A stretch of 64,000 nucleotides of DNA from contig NC_083507.1 of assembly GCF_032362555.1 (NCBI RefSeq), positions 1,553,001-1,617,000 on the forward strand. Reading direction: 5' to 3'. Positions within the stretch are counted from its first letter, which is position 1. Every line of letters starts with the position of its first letter. Below, piece after piece: positions 1 through 10,500 of this stretch. The position numbers and the translations under genes were made by a program. The DNA comes from Amyelois transitella. Its lineage: Eukaryota; Arthropoda; Insecta; Lepidoptera; Pyralidae. The notes below the pieces were generated by a model, which saw nothing but the letters and a program-made list of their open reading frames with translations, searched no databases and was not told the DNA's origin.

Positions 1-90
1 AAACAAATGATCAATCATAAACACAGATTAAAAAGACTTATCAAGAGAGCATTGTTCCAGAGACAACCTAGAGCCGGCCGGGTGTCGCAG
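1..90 (+). repeat. intron end upstream of the Vav C1 exon, duplicated in the next intron
   Basis: These 90 bases run up to the acceptor of the first exon in the window. A copy with few differences sits at 1792-1879, in the next intron, without the exon. The copy is followed at 1880-1946 by a block that itself matches 1675-1741. This looks like local segmental duplication inside the gene. Confidence 0.7.
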
Positions 91-3000
91 CACGGACCAC
101 AAATTTGTTCTGCACACGTTCGAGAAACCCGCCACTTGCCACCATTGTTCCAAGTTCCTCAAGGGCAGGATATTCCAAGTGAGTATTTTTACAGTTTAAG
201 AGCTCTTGTTTGTTTGTTTGTTTGTAATATCTTTTTTTATTTATTGACGGCCTCTGTAGCGCAGCGGTAATACGCTTGTCTGTGACACCGAAGGTCCCGG
301 GTTCGAATCCCGGCCAGGGCATGATGAGAAAAGAAATTTTTCTGATTGGCCTGGGTCTTGGATGTTTATCTATATAAGTATTTATTATGAAATATAGTAT
401 CGTAGAGTTAGTATCTCGTAACACAAGTCTCGAACTTACTTCGAGGCTAACTCAATCTGTGTAATTTGTCCCGTATATATTTATTTATTTATTCTTTTTT
501 TTTTCTCCCACAATTTGAACAAATAAGGTGGAAATAACAGATTAAAAAAGGTTGCATTTTTATTGTACATTGAAAGAACATAAAAAGACAGTGAATTGGT
601 AAGATAAATTATACAAAGGCGGACTTATCCCATTTAGGTATTCTCTTCCAGTAAACCTTTAGATAACTAAGAGGAGAGTAACTTATATAAGGCAGAAGTA
701 CTTACAAATTCTTATCCTATATAATCTTACATACTTTTGAACCGTTGGTCTGATTTTGATGAAATTAAAAAGGAATATAGAATATATCAATGGAATTTTT
801 AAGTTCGCGTAGAAACAATATCGGTCAAGTGGTTTTTAAGAAATATACAGTTTTGTAAAAAAAATTAAACGTCCGCGCTGAACTACTACTAGGCGACTAG
901 TCGTTTATTTTGAAATAAAAAGTCTTATTTCACTGATTAAAAAATTTCGCATTGCATTATACTGTTTATAAATAAAATAGGTTAGGTACGAGTATTAAAC
1001 GCGCACGTAACGTACCACGCTCGCTCGGTGACCACAGATCATTCTAACACGATTCCTTACGTCCGAGACAAAATAACCTACCTTGGGTTACGTGCGCGAG
1101 ATATACTCGTATGTGATGAGCAGAGATCGGAATAGGTAGATTGATTTTATGTACTTGCATCGTGAACTACCATAGACAGCATAATATGGATAAGCCTCTT
1201 TTCCGGGATTCCATTTCAGTACTTACGGGATTGAATTAAATATTATAAATTTATGGATTTTCAAACTACAGCACATGAAATTTATAGAAAGCAAATCGGG
1301 GGAAAACAGCTACCACTAATATATTCTTCTTCCCACTTGTAAAATATTTCGGAAAAAATCTTAATAATTTACAAATCCGCAATCCCGGAGGCATGTCCAT
1401 ATTCAATCCAATCCAATCCAAATCTAATTCAATCTACCTATTCCGATCTCTGGTGATGAGTGTGCGTGTATGCCCAGGGCTACCTGTGCTCGGTGTGCGG
1501 CGCGTGCGCACACAAGGAGTGCATCGCGCTGTCGGGGCGCTGCGCCGGCGCGCTGGGCGCCGCCGCGCACGCGCCGCCGCCGCCGCCGCACCCCGCCTCC
1601 GCCGACACCGTGCTGCACTACTACATGTGGTACGTCACGTCACGCTGTTACACTAACGTAGCACATAATGACGTCAACACAACTTAACGATGACTTGTCC
1701 AACGATTTATTTTAATTCTGACTGCAAAAAATGATGAATGATACGGAGTGGTCCTACTCTTAAAGTGTCCGGAACCACAGTTTAAATTCAGAAACAAATG
1801 ATCAATCATAATGCAAATTAAAAAGACTTATCAGAGAGCATTGTTCCAGAGATAACCTAGAGCTGACCGGGTGTCGCAGTGTCGCAACTTAACTATACCT
1901 TGTCCAACCATTTATTTTAATTCCGACTGTAAAAAATGATGAATGAATTTTTGGTTATATTCGGTTAAGATGTTTTGACCATTTGTTTCACATACGTGGC
2001 GCTATTTTTTTCTAAGCGGTTTTTGGTCTCCCAAATATAAATAAGATGACTGATATTATATAAAACGCCATTGCGTCCCTTATCTATACCAATACTAAAA
2101 AACTGAAGAGTTTTTTTTGTTTGTTTGTTTTAAAGCGCTAATTTCATGAACGACTGGTTCGAATTGAAAAATTCTTTTTGCATCGAAAAGACCATTTATC
2201 GAGAAAGTCCAGGCTATATAACATCACGCTGCAACTACAAGGAGCAAAGAAATAATGGAATATGTCAAAAAACGGGTAAAATTATTCATCCTTGACGGTT
2301 TCAATGATGCCCAAAATTACTAATCCACGCGGACGAAGTCGCGGGCACAGCTAGTCTTTAATATATCTATATAAAACTGACGGAAACGCACAGCCAAAAC
2401 TAGTAAGAGTGGAAAGTTATCATTTCATTATGACAATTCCTTCGGTGAGGGTCTGAAATATTAAGTTTTACACGGGCGTCTTCTAATCTAAATTATAATA
2501 TTTATCTTTCACTGTGTGCCGCGTGGTACCCGGCACCAATACAAAAAAGTATAGGACCACTCCATCTCTTTCCCTTGGATGTCGTAAAGGGATAGGCTTA
2601 CAAACTTGGGATTCTTTTTTAGGCGATGGGCTCGCAACCTGTCACTATTTAAATTTGAGATTTAAATAGTGACAAGTTGCGGTTCTATCATTAAGCCAAA
2701 TAGCTGAACGTGGCCATTCGGTCTTTTTGCGAGACTGTTGGCTCTGTCTCCCCCGCAAGGGATATAGACGTGACCATATGTATGTGTCTATTCACTGTCG
2801 CCAGGTACGTGGGCGAGATGGGCAGAGAGACGGCAACGGCGCGCCTCGAGCGGCGCCTGGACGGCACGTTCCTGCTGCGCGTGCGAGCGGGACACCACCA
2901 TCACTCCGACACCGACACACACTACGCGCTCTCGCTCAAGTAGCTATTTACACTTTCTGTGATGGCAATTGGCCTTTTTTTTTTCTATATAACAACGGTT

Positions 3001-5359
3001 ACCATTCGTACATACATTATCACGTATCATAGTCGCCTTTTACGACATCCATGGGAAGAGATGGAGTGGGTGACGTAAAAGACGACTAAGGGATAGGCTT
3101 ATAAACTTGGGATTCTTTTTTAGGCGATGGGCTGGCAACCTGTCACTACTTGAATCTCAATTACATCATTAAGCCAAACAGCTAAAGGTAGCCTAACGGT
3201 CTTTTCAAGACGTGTTTGTTGGCTCTGTCTATCCCGCAAGGGATATAGACGTGAGTATATGTATGTATGTATATTCTTCTCTTGTCCACAGAACGGACAA
3301 CACTGTGAAACATATGCGCGTCTGCTGCAAACTGATAGACCAGGTGCGCCACTACTACCTCTCCGAGTCGAGGTTCTTCCGCAGCATCGTCGAGCTCGTC
3401 TCCTACTACGAGAAGACCAGCCTGTCGGAGAACTTCATCGGGTATGTATGTCTGTCTGTGACACAAAATGTCAGGTCATGATGAAAAAAAAATTTCTGAT
3501 TAGCCTGGGTCTTGGATCTCAATTGCATCTTTGCTGTCCCACTCTCCCCTATAATGGTCCGGGATCTGAGTCTTGGATGTTCATGTACGTGAGTTTGTTT
3601 GTTTGTTTGAACGCGCTTATCTCAGGAACTTCTGGTTCGAATTAAAAATAATATTTTGTGTTGAATAGACCATTTATTGAGGAAGGCTTAAGACTATACA
3701 TATAACATCACGCTGCAACTATAAGGAGCGAAGAAATAATGGAAAATGTGAATAAAACGGGGGAAATTATTCATCCTTGAGGGCTTCAATGATGCCCAAA
3801 ATAACTAATCCACGCGGACGAAGACGCGAGCACAGCTGGTTATTTATACAGATTCGTGTCATAATTGGAATTATCTGGTTATTTATACTGATTCGTGTCA
3901 TAATTGGAATTATCTGGTTATTTATACAGATTCGTGTCATAATTGGAATTATCTGGTTATTTATACAGATTCGTGTCATAATTGGAATTATCCGGTTATT
4001 TATACAGATTCGTGTCATAATTGGAATTATCTGGTTATTTATACAGATTCGTGTCATAATTGGAATTATCTGGTTATTAATACAGATTCGTGTCATAATT
4101 GGAATTATCTTGTTATTCATACTGATTCGTGTCATAATTGGAATTATCTGGTTATTTGTACAGATTCCTGTCATAATTGGAATTTTAATTGACCCTTTGT
4201 GTTTCTGCGCAGGCTCAACTCAAACCTCCGATGGCCGTTCCGCCGGGTGGTAGCCACCGTGATCCACGACTTCAGGCCGCTGGAGGCTTCCCAACTGGCA
4301 CTGAGACCTGGGGCTAAAGTGCTGGTGCTCAGCAAAGAAGGCGACAGTCGAGGCTGGTGGAAGGGCAGGACTTTGGATAAGGTAAATTAAAGGTCATTGT
4401 AAATCTAGCGATCTGTCCCGTCTTCGCTCGTGTAGCATTTATACATATCTATACTAATATTATAAAGCGGAAGCGTTTGTTTGTTTGAACGCACTAATCA
4501 CAGTAACGACTGGTTCGAATTGAAAAATTATTTTTGCGTGGAATAGACCATTTATCGAGGAAGGCTTTAGGCTATAGGAGCAAAGAAATAATGGTAAACG
4601 TGAAAGAAACAACTTGAGGGCTTCAATGATGCCCAAAATAAATATAACACGCGGACGAAGTCGCGGGCACAGCTAGTCCCTTATATAACCTTCCTCAGAA
4701 AACCCTCTTTCCAACATTTCGAATAGAAACAAAATCCGTTTACAACTTTTTGAGATTAGCGCATACGTACAGACAGAAAATAGTGGGATTTATAATATGA
4801 CAATGTAGTGATAAAAATAGTAAAGGGCCAAGGATATTACCCTGGGGGGCTTCTTCATAAGGACTGAAATCTGATGCTAAACTACTGGTAATCGACAGTC
4901 GAAAATGGTGAGTCTTGCTACTTTGGATAAGATAAATTAAAGGCCACATTTGATCTAGGCCGCTAAAAGCTCCTTGAAAATGCGACGAAATTTTAGTACT
5001 GGATAAAGATAAATTAATAGGCATAAGGCTCTTGAATTCTGTCACAAAATTACAAAAAATCAGCAGCGGACTCAAGTTACCACCTTAAGGTAACCCACAA
5101 AAGTCGTATCGTATAAAAACGGTTTTAGTATTTACATACATACATATAATCACGTCTATATCCATTGCGGGGTAGACAGAGCCAACAGTCTTGTTAAGAC
5201 AGATAGGCTACGTTCAGCTATTTGGCTTTAAGATGGAATTTTAGTATTTACATTGATATAGTTATAAGTTTTTTTTTTTTTTAGGGTGACAACCGATCTG
5301 GCTATTTCCCTAAGGAATGCGTGCGGGAGGAGCCCGAATGTATCGGGGCGCTTGACTGA
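91..5359 (+). CDS. Vav: Vav guanine nucleotide exchange factor, C-terminal six exons (gene starts before the window)
   Basis: Vav proteins are Rho/Rac exchange factors that act under receptor tyrosine kinases at the membrane. Only the C-terminal 255 residues are here. Exons by splice sites and frame: 91-178, 1478-1629, 2805-2939, 3292-3441, 4213-4381, 5285-5359 (stop TGA 5357-5359). Exons 1-2 give the C1 zinc finger (HTFEKPATCHHC then CSVCGACAHKEC). Exon 2 ends in an Ala/Pro linker (PPPPPHP). Exons 2-4 give the SH2 domain, with the phosphotyrosine-binding FLLR motif in exon 3. Exons 5-6 give the SH3 domain (RGWWKGR, SGYFPKECV). There is no SH3 between C1 and SH2, which vertebrate VAVs have; insect Vav lacks it. 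All junction phases agree. Exon 3 uses a gtagct donor inside the AAG codon, so the in-frame TAG at 2941 is intronic. Identification is from recalled family sequence and is strong. Confidence 0.93.
246..490 (+). repeat. tRNA-derived SINE, near complete
   Basis: The head has tRNA-like promoter boxes: an A box around GTAGCGCAGCGGTAATACGC and a B box with GGTTCGAATCC. A conserved body follows (CTGGGTCTTGGATGTTTATC) and a tail ending in TTATTTATT. The same family occurs at 27774-27990, 51659-51905 and, reversed, 57775-57900. Fragments lie at 3455-3600, 31010-31070 and 61285-61345 (-). It is in a Vav intron. Its tRNA-like head is not a functional tRNA gene because the body continues as SINE. Confidence 0.85.
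530..670 (-). repeat. LINE 3'-end fragment (AGGCGGACTTA type)
   Basis: Contains the block AAAGGCGGACTTATCCC and a run resembling ATTCTCTTCCAGT. Close relatives lie at 56195-56262 (+), ending in GCAATAAAGTTTTAAATAAATA, and at 58530-58625 (-). I read this as the 3' end of a non-LTR retrotransposon common in Lepidoptera; the exact family was not determined. Confidence 0.5.
987..1111. mobile_element. MITE with 9+12-bp terminal inverted repeats and possible TA target site
   Basis: TACGAGTAT at 987 and ATACTCGTA ending at 1111 are inverse copies. Just inside, CGCGCACGTAAC and GTTACGTGCGCG are also perfect inverse copies. A TA at each end would fit a mariner-type target site. It lies in the Vav intron, directly beside a hAT-type MITE. 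Confidence 0.5.
1121..1452. mobile_element. hAT-type palindromic MITE with 8-bp target duplication
   Basis: The ends are inverted repeats starting CAGAGATCGGAATAGGTAGA, and homology between the arms continues inward (AATATGGATAAGCCTC against GAGGCATGTCCATATT). The flanks 1113-1120 and 1453-1460 are both GTGATGAG, an 8-bp target-site duplication. A CAGRG-like end with an 8-bp duplication is the hAT signature. It inserted 17 bases before the acceptor of the second Vav exon. Confidence 0.75.
2083..2355 (+). mobile_element. Helitron-like element (Lep1 type), non-autonomous
   Basis: Starts TCTATACCAATACTA and ends with a GC-rich short hairpin region and CTAG-T (CGCGGGCACAGCTAGT). The body is shared with the copies at 4448-4677, 14153-14381 and 20446-20679. 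No transposase is encoded. It lies in the Vav intron before the SH2 exon. Confidence 0.7.
2518..2790 (+). repeat. short repeat built from LINE ends, inserted just before Vav exon 3
   Basis: It begins GCCGCGTGGTACCCGGCACC, like the 5' end of the LINE at 40568. It ends CCCGCAAGGGATATAGACGT plus a TATG-rich tail, like a LINE 3' end. This copy carries a local inverted duplication (2634-2654 against 2660-2680, one mismatch in 21). Its tail ends about 14 bases before the splice acceptor at 2804. Confidence 0.75.
3004..3274 (+). repeat. composite short LINE-termini repeat just before Vav exon 4
   Basis: A reversed piece (about 3031-3070) is fused to a forward copy (about 3071-3274) of the family seen at 2518-2790. 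The forward copy ends GATATAGACGTGAGTATATG plus TATG repeats, within 18 bases of the acceptor at 3291. Confidence 0.65.
3590..3838 (+). mobile_element. Helitron-like element, 5' end unclear, 3' end joined to a minisatellite
   Basis: It shares the body of the other Lep1-type copies (GAACGCGCTTATCTCAGGAA, then AATCCACGCGGACGAAGACG) and ends CACAGCTGGT instead of CACAGCTAGT. The 39-bp tandem repeat begins right at this end. The 5' part merges with a SINE fragment (3455-3600). Confidence 0.6.
3837..4186 (+). repeat. 39-bp minisatellite, about nine units
   Basis: The unit starts TGGTTATTTATACAGATTCG and ends CATAATTGGAATTATC, 39 bases, with few changes between copies. Because 39 is a multiple of three and the unit lacks stops, long open frames appear on both strands; these are artefacts of the repeat. 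It lies in the Vav intron 27 bases before the SH3 exon. Confidence 0.9.
4448..4677 (+). mobile_element. Helitron-like element (Lep1 type)
   Basis: Starts TCTATACTAATATTATAAAG and ends CGCGGGCACAGCTAGT. It is about 230 bases and non-coding, with a shorter central region than the copy at 2083. It lies in the last Vav intron. Confidence 0.75.
4800..5075. repeat. imperfect copies of the Vav SH3 exon boundary, or a decayed reverse-transcriptase piece
   Basis: At 4917-4943 the sequence CTTTGGATAAGATAAATTAA repeats the end of Vav exon 5 and its donor region (4371-4393) with one change; a weaker third copy is near 5000-5017. Homology to exon 5 seems to extend back to about 4840. On the minus strand the same stretch reads APQGNILGPLLFL, which resembles motif B of non-LTR reverse transcriptases. 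I cannot decide between the two readings. Confidence 0.4.
5138..5237 (-). repeat. short LINE-termini repeat, 3' part only
   Basis: Reversed tail (ACATACATACATATAATCAC), then CGTCTATATCC and GGGGTAGACAGAGCCAACAG, as in the other copies. It lies in the last Vav intron. Confidence 0.7.
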
Positions 5360-5426
5360 TGTCAGCTTTGCCTCGCCGAGCGAGAGCTGCACTTTCGGGA
5401 CCCTGAGCCCGGGGACCTGGTTTGAA

Positions 5427-5736
5427 TGCGCCAGCGTCGTTAGACCCGCCGTTGTGATTGGTTAGTTAGATAACGCGGGTCAACTTGAATTGGACACCAG
5501 AGTTAATAGACTCGTCGTTGTAAATGAATTGTTGGATAGCGCGGATCAAGTTGAAATGTACTCCTGTGTTGCCAGCATAATAAGACTACACGTTTGAATA
5601 GATGTGTTGTGGATACCAGTTTAATAAGATCTATGATTGAGACTGATTGATATGATAGCTAGGGTCAAGTTTAAAAGGACATATGTGAACACCAACTTAA
5701 CAAGATCTAGGTTTCATAGCCATTCGAATAGATACC
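5427..5736 (+). repeat. degenerate tandem repeat in the Vav 3' UTR
   Basis: Units start AGYTTAATARGA-like and end in ACC, alternating about 75 and 44 bases. GATAACGCGGGTCAACTTGA is echoed by GATAGCGCGGATCAAGTTGA and GATAGCTAGGGTCAAGTTTA. The stretch follows the Vav stop codon and is probably transcribed. Confidence 0.5.
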
Positions 5737-7455
5737 GATGTATCTATCACGCGATCGCCTCAATCTTTTTTATCATTCCATTAACTGTTTTTATAAGATT
5801 CAACTTAGAAGAAGTCTATTTTGTAAGCAAGGATCTTGGTTTATTAGACCTTAACATATTATGGCATCAGATCATATAACCAATATGTTATGATCTAGCC
5901 GAGATACTAAATTACCTGTTAAAGACGATATTATATGAATGATATTGACATCCAATATAAATCATTGTTTCTCCTTGGCAGTAACCAATATATGAAAGAC
6001 CATCATATAAACTTAGTGCTCAGTTCTTAGGTCTTTTTAACACGGTTGGTAATATTTAAAAGAACATTTATGAAACACTGAAAAGGGTATAAAGAAAAAT
6101 GTTCACGAAGAAGTTTTAAAATAATGTTTGACACAAATGAGGGCTAGTATGTGGATAAAGCGGGTTTGAAATATGAAGTTGTAATTAAAGTGACATTTAT
6201 TTATGTTTAAGCTTAAGAGTGGTGTCTAAGTGTAATGAAATTAGTAAATAAATAAAATCCAGCCAGGCCGAGGAAATATTGATAGGAAAGTTGAGAAGAT
6301 TGTGTCTTTTAAGGCTTTTAAATGAGATTATGCTAGCACCAAACTTTCAGGACTCAGAAGCCTTAAGAGATTCAGTCCTATCATCAAACGATATATTTTG
6401 GGTTGAGGCCTACTAAATACAAATAAATACATAGCAAATATGACATGCAACGGCCTTATGTTGCTTTATATTATAGGGATATGAGGGAACTCACAACACC
6501 TTAATTGAAATTTAGAGTATTTACTTAAAAAATGACATTTAATTTTATTTTTTGACCAGCATTAGTCTATCACAGTTTCCTGTGGACCGTTGAGTGATGT
6601 TCCCTAATTGACGCGGCCTATACCTACTGGTGCAAATAGATATGGCCGACTCAACTTTATATTTTGATTCAGTGCGGACGGCCTTGGCAAGACAACTACA
6701 AAAATAGAACTGTTTTGCATTGCTGTCCGCTCAGAATCGGTCTAGTGATAAATTCACTTTCTAATTATTCGTCTGGGAGACAATATGAAAGATTCTACTT
6801 TTACTCAATATTAATAATAATTATATATTTCTACTCCTAAAGTTTATCGTTGACTTGAGATATAAATATGAAATTTTAATATAGGTACCTAGCAGCGAAA
6901 TGAGCTGCCACGCGGAATCAATGCAAATCTTCAATGGGTTATAATAATAATAAGTAGTTTACGAAGTCTAGCAAAATGGCTGTATGAGCAAGTTTTCTCT
7001 TATTTAATATTTATTAGTCATTGAGCGCTCTCGACGTTATAAATATATAGTAGATAGAATTTACGTCGTTCAGTGCAATAAATATTTAGACAAGTACTAT
7101 ACTGTTCAAATGTAGTTGAGCTACTGTTCATATTGTCCACTTTTAAAGATGTTAATAAAAATTAAAAAAAAAAAATTACTCATTCATATCAATAGATGAA
7201 AAAAATCACGAATTTTCGGCAAATGTTTGATAAATTCTATGCTAATTGTTACGTAGGTATTTTATGACAGATTAATACTTTGTGAATTGACACACAAAAA
7301 CAAAGAGAGTTATAATAATATGCTTACCGCTTTATGTGCGGTGTAACAAGCGTCATAAACATATATTTTTATACCATGACCACAGTAGATGACAAAAAGC
7401 AACTGTTCTGTACAAAAAACACGGTATTGCAATCTCAAACTTAGTTATTAAGTTC

Positions 7456-7555
7456 GCCCGTCGGATGTAACACTGACATAAATGAAATTCTTCATTGCAC
7501 ATTTCGCTTGTTGGTGCAATAGAGAATTTTTGTAGTAATCTTACATTCGACGGGC
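7456..7555. ncRNA. candidate hairpin (miRNA-like precursor or small fold-back MITE)
   Basis: GCCCGTCGGATGTAA pairs with TTACATTCGACGGGC (one mismatch), and inward GAAATTCTTCATTGCAC pairs with GTGCAATAGAGAATTTTT. Arms are about 43-45 bases, with a small mismatched middle and a 13-base loop. This is the shape of a pre-miRNA. I do not recognise a known mature miRNA in it, and a MITE is an equally good explanation. Confidence 0.4.
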
Positions 7556-10500
7556 ATTTAATGTGTTTATTGGATCATCTAGCTCGATACGAATTAGTAG
7601 TCAATGTGTAAATGTAAAAGTATATTGTGTAAGTATAGTGTAGCATTTACTGGCTCGGTGGACGGTATCAGAACAATCTGTGTACGTAGCCCTTCCCCTC
7701 TCTTACCAATGCTCAAGACGAAATGACTGTGGGTGCAACTGGGAACACTTGCACCCTCGGTCATTTTTAATATTATGGGACCCGAAATGGACCCAAGAGT
7801 TTAACTTTATGACGTCATAACACCGGGCCAATACTTGTGTATATGTTTAAGGCACCTGTTGCTGTCTCACTCTATGATTCCTCTTCGTAATTGTCTATGC
7901 TCTCTCGGGCACGTGGCACGGTATGTTTTGATGGTGCGAAAAAAATGCTTTAATTTAGATTAATGATATTATTAGCATGGTACAGAAAATGTGTATAAGC
8001 GTGGAAAAGCCGCCAACTTGTGTGAAGGTGTATGAGCGAAATAATAATTATAACTGTATATTTGTATGTAAGTACATTCACTGCGGTGTTATATGTTGGA
8101 CTATTGGAAGTTGAGGCCTGTATGAACTAGAATAAAATTATGTTTTGGAAATTACCATTTTGCTCAAAGTAAATCGACACATGACGCATTTATTATCCCA
8201 CTTTTTTTAATACTTTAATCTTTTTTCAATTAATTTAAAGATTCTACATAGTGAGATGAAGTGCCAAGTTAATTGCTGATTTTTGAAATCCAACGGCACA
8301 TCTGATGTGCGGAATTTTATCATTCTTTAAATAATTATTTTTTATCATATATTTCAATTTTTATCGCCCTGTTACCGGAGTAAATATAGAATTCTCCAAA
8401 ACAATGTATTTTTTTAAAATTCCAACATTATAATAATCATATCATAAACAATTTTAAAATTGTCACAAAATACTTTGTACCTACGAAACATCTTCTTCCA
8501 TGACTCTTCAATTATATCCAATTGCTAGTTTTGTAAATATTATGCAGTAAAAAAATCATTCATTACAATCGCTGATGAAGGTAAACAAAGTACCTATATG
8601 GCACACAACTTCGATCAACTATATGGTACTAGATACAAAAATCAGAGCAAAATATAACAAAAAACATCCTCAATTTTCTGCGTCATTTCATGGAGAAATG
8701 TACTAAATACAAACAAAGTCGTCATTCCGTTGCAAAATAGATTTATATATTTTTATTGCAATTTGTCTCTGTCTCGTATCTCTGTGAATGAGCAGAGTTT
8801 AATATTTTAGGATTGTGTGCTTTATTGTAATGTATTAAAATCTATTTTCCAACGGGCGCACGCATTTACATTTAGTATACTTTTCCACGGTAATTTGTGT
8901 CTAGTTATTTATAGTACGTATATGAAGTGTAATACATATAAGTGAAAAAGAGCGCAATGAAAGTGATCCTTCCACGATGTGCGAGAGTATATGAAATGTT
9001 ATTAAATATTACGTGTATTTAAATGTCTAAAGGTGGTCACTGTAGGTGGATCGTGTAGTACACATAAGTGCATAAAACCATATAAAAATGGACAGGTACT
9101 TAACTGTACATTGAATTGTATTTATATTTCTGTCCTTAAAATTTATAAGTTACATAAAACTTAGCGATGCTATTTTTTTATGAAATCGGTGAGGTCAATA
9201 ATTTTCGTTCGTAATGAGTAATTTTTTGAACGGTTTCGTTATGTTAACGAAGGAAAATTATTTTCCTCATAGGTTAGTGGTACATATATTATTTAAAAAA
9301 ATAGCACACTAAAACATACGGGCAAATTTAAGAAAATCATGTTATTGTAGAACTGACATATTCAATGTCCTTACGTGACCACTTATAAATTAGTCATAAT
9401 AAATGAAATGCATGTATAAATTATATAAAATAAACAATTATAGTGCCACTTTAAATGAATATGCTTCAATATTATAATAAGATACGGTGAACCCACCTCT
9501 TTAATTATAAAGTTGTGAAAAAAATATTAAATGCAATTATAAAAAGATATATTATATTATGTGAAACAAACACAGTAGATAAATGTGCGGTGCAATGCCG
9601 CGATGTTGTTATCGTGTAATATATACGAAAAAATGTATATTAATATTATCATACAATATATGAAACTTGGTTGTTGTGACATAATGATAAATATATATTT
9701 TTTCTATTTAAGTTGGGTAGCCGATGGCGATGTCACGACAGTATGAGGGAATGCAACGGGTTGTAATTTTATTGATTATTAAATTTGGTGCCAAACTATA
9801 GGTTCTGTAGCAGGCGACGATCCTCCTATTGCGCTTTGGCGTCGTCTACAAAGTACCTTATATTTTTTCTTTATGTAACGCACAAATTTTACACCGATTA
9901 AGTATTTAAAACGCACGCAGAGTGGGTGCGGGCTGGCCGTCATACCGGTCTGTTTCTAAAATCTTTTTGGGTAATCTTAAAGTAAGAGGAATAGATAAGA
10001 AATATGCTTCGTGAATTAATCGACTGTCTCGCTCCCACTTCCTGCGTTTCAATGTAACAAAATGTGAGGTCTCTCATAAGCGTTGTCTCAACGTGCTTAA
10101 ACCGACCAATCACACAAGCGATTAGTCAGCATTTCATTAATTTGTTGTAGAATTGGAAGAAAGGACTGCTGATAATGGTGCAATAACCATGATCCATGAT
10201 GGGTGAGATTAACAGGCACCCTGTTTATTACAAGATCAAGGAGTTCTGACAAGTGGCGATCCCATCCTGGGTCATAAATGGGTCATAAACCAGGTCTGTC
10301 CACCACCGCAGCCGGGACCAGCTCCAGAAGGGATATAGCTCCGCTTATGTGGGATCTCACTTTGAGCCTGACATTTTAGTTCATTCCGTGATACGTAGAT
10401 ATTTATTGGTACACTAGATATGTTTACGATTTCACGATTTTCGCACTAAGTTGTCACGTTCATTATTAACACATCGATTGAGTCAATAAAATAACAACTA

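Noticed and set aside
258-320. tRNA gene
   Set aside because: The tRNA-like part flows into a conserved SINE body with the same tail in several copies, so it is a SINE head.
1393-1687. Three overlapping frames around the Vav C1 exon
   Set aside because: Only the frame GYLCSVCGACAHKEC fits the C1 domain; the others are shadows of a GC-rich exon.
3837-4186. CRISPR-like regular repeats
   Set aside because: Units are adjacent with no unique spacers, and the genome is eukaryotic. It is a minisatellite.
3767-4253. Long frames of 158 and 135 codons on opposite strands
   Set aside because: Both are translations of the 39-bp tandem repeat; the unit length is a multiple of three and has no stops. 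They carry no domain and lie in a Vav intron.
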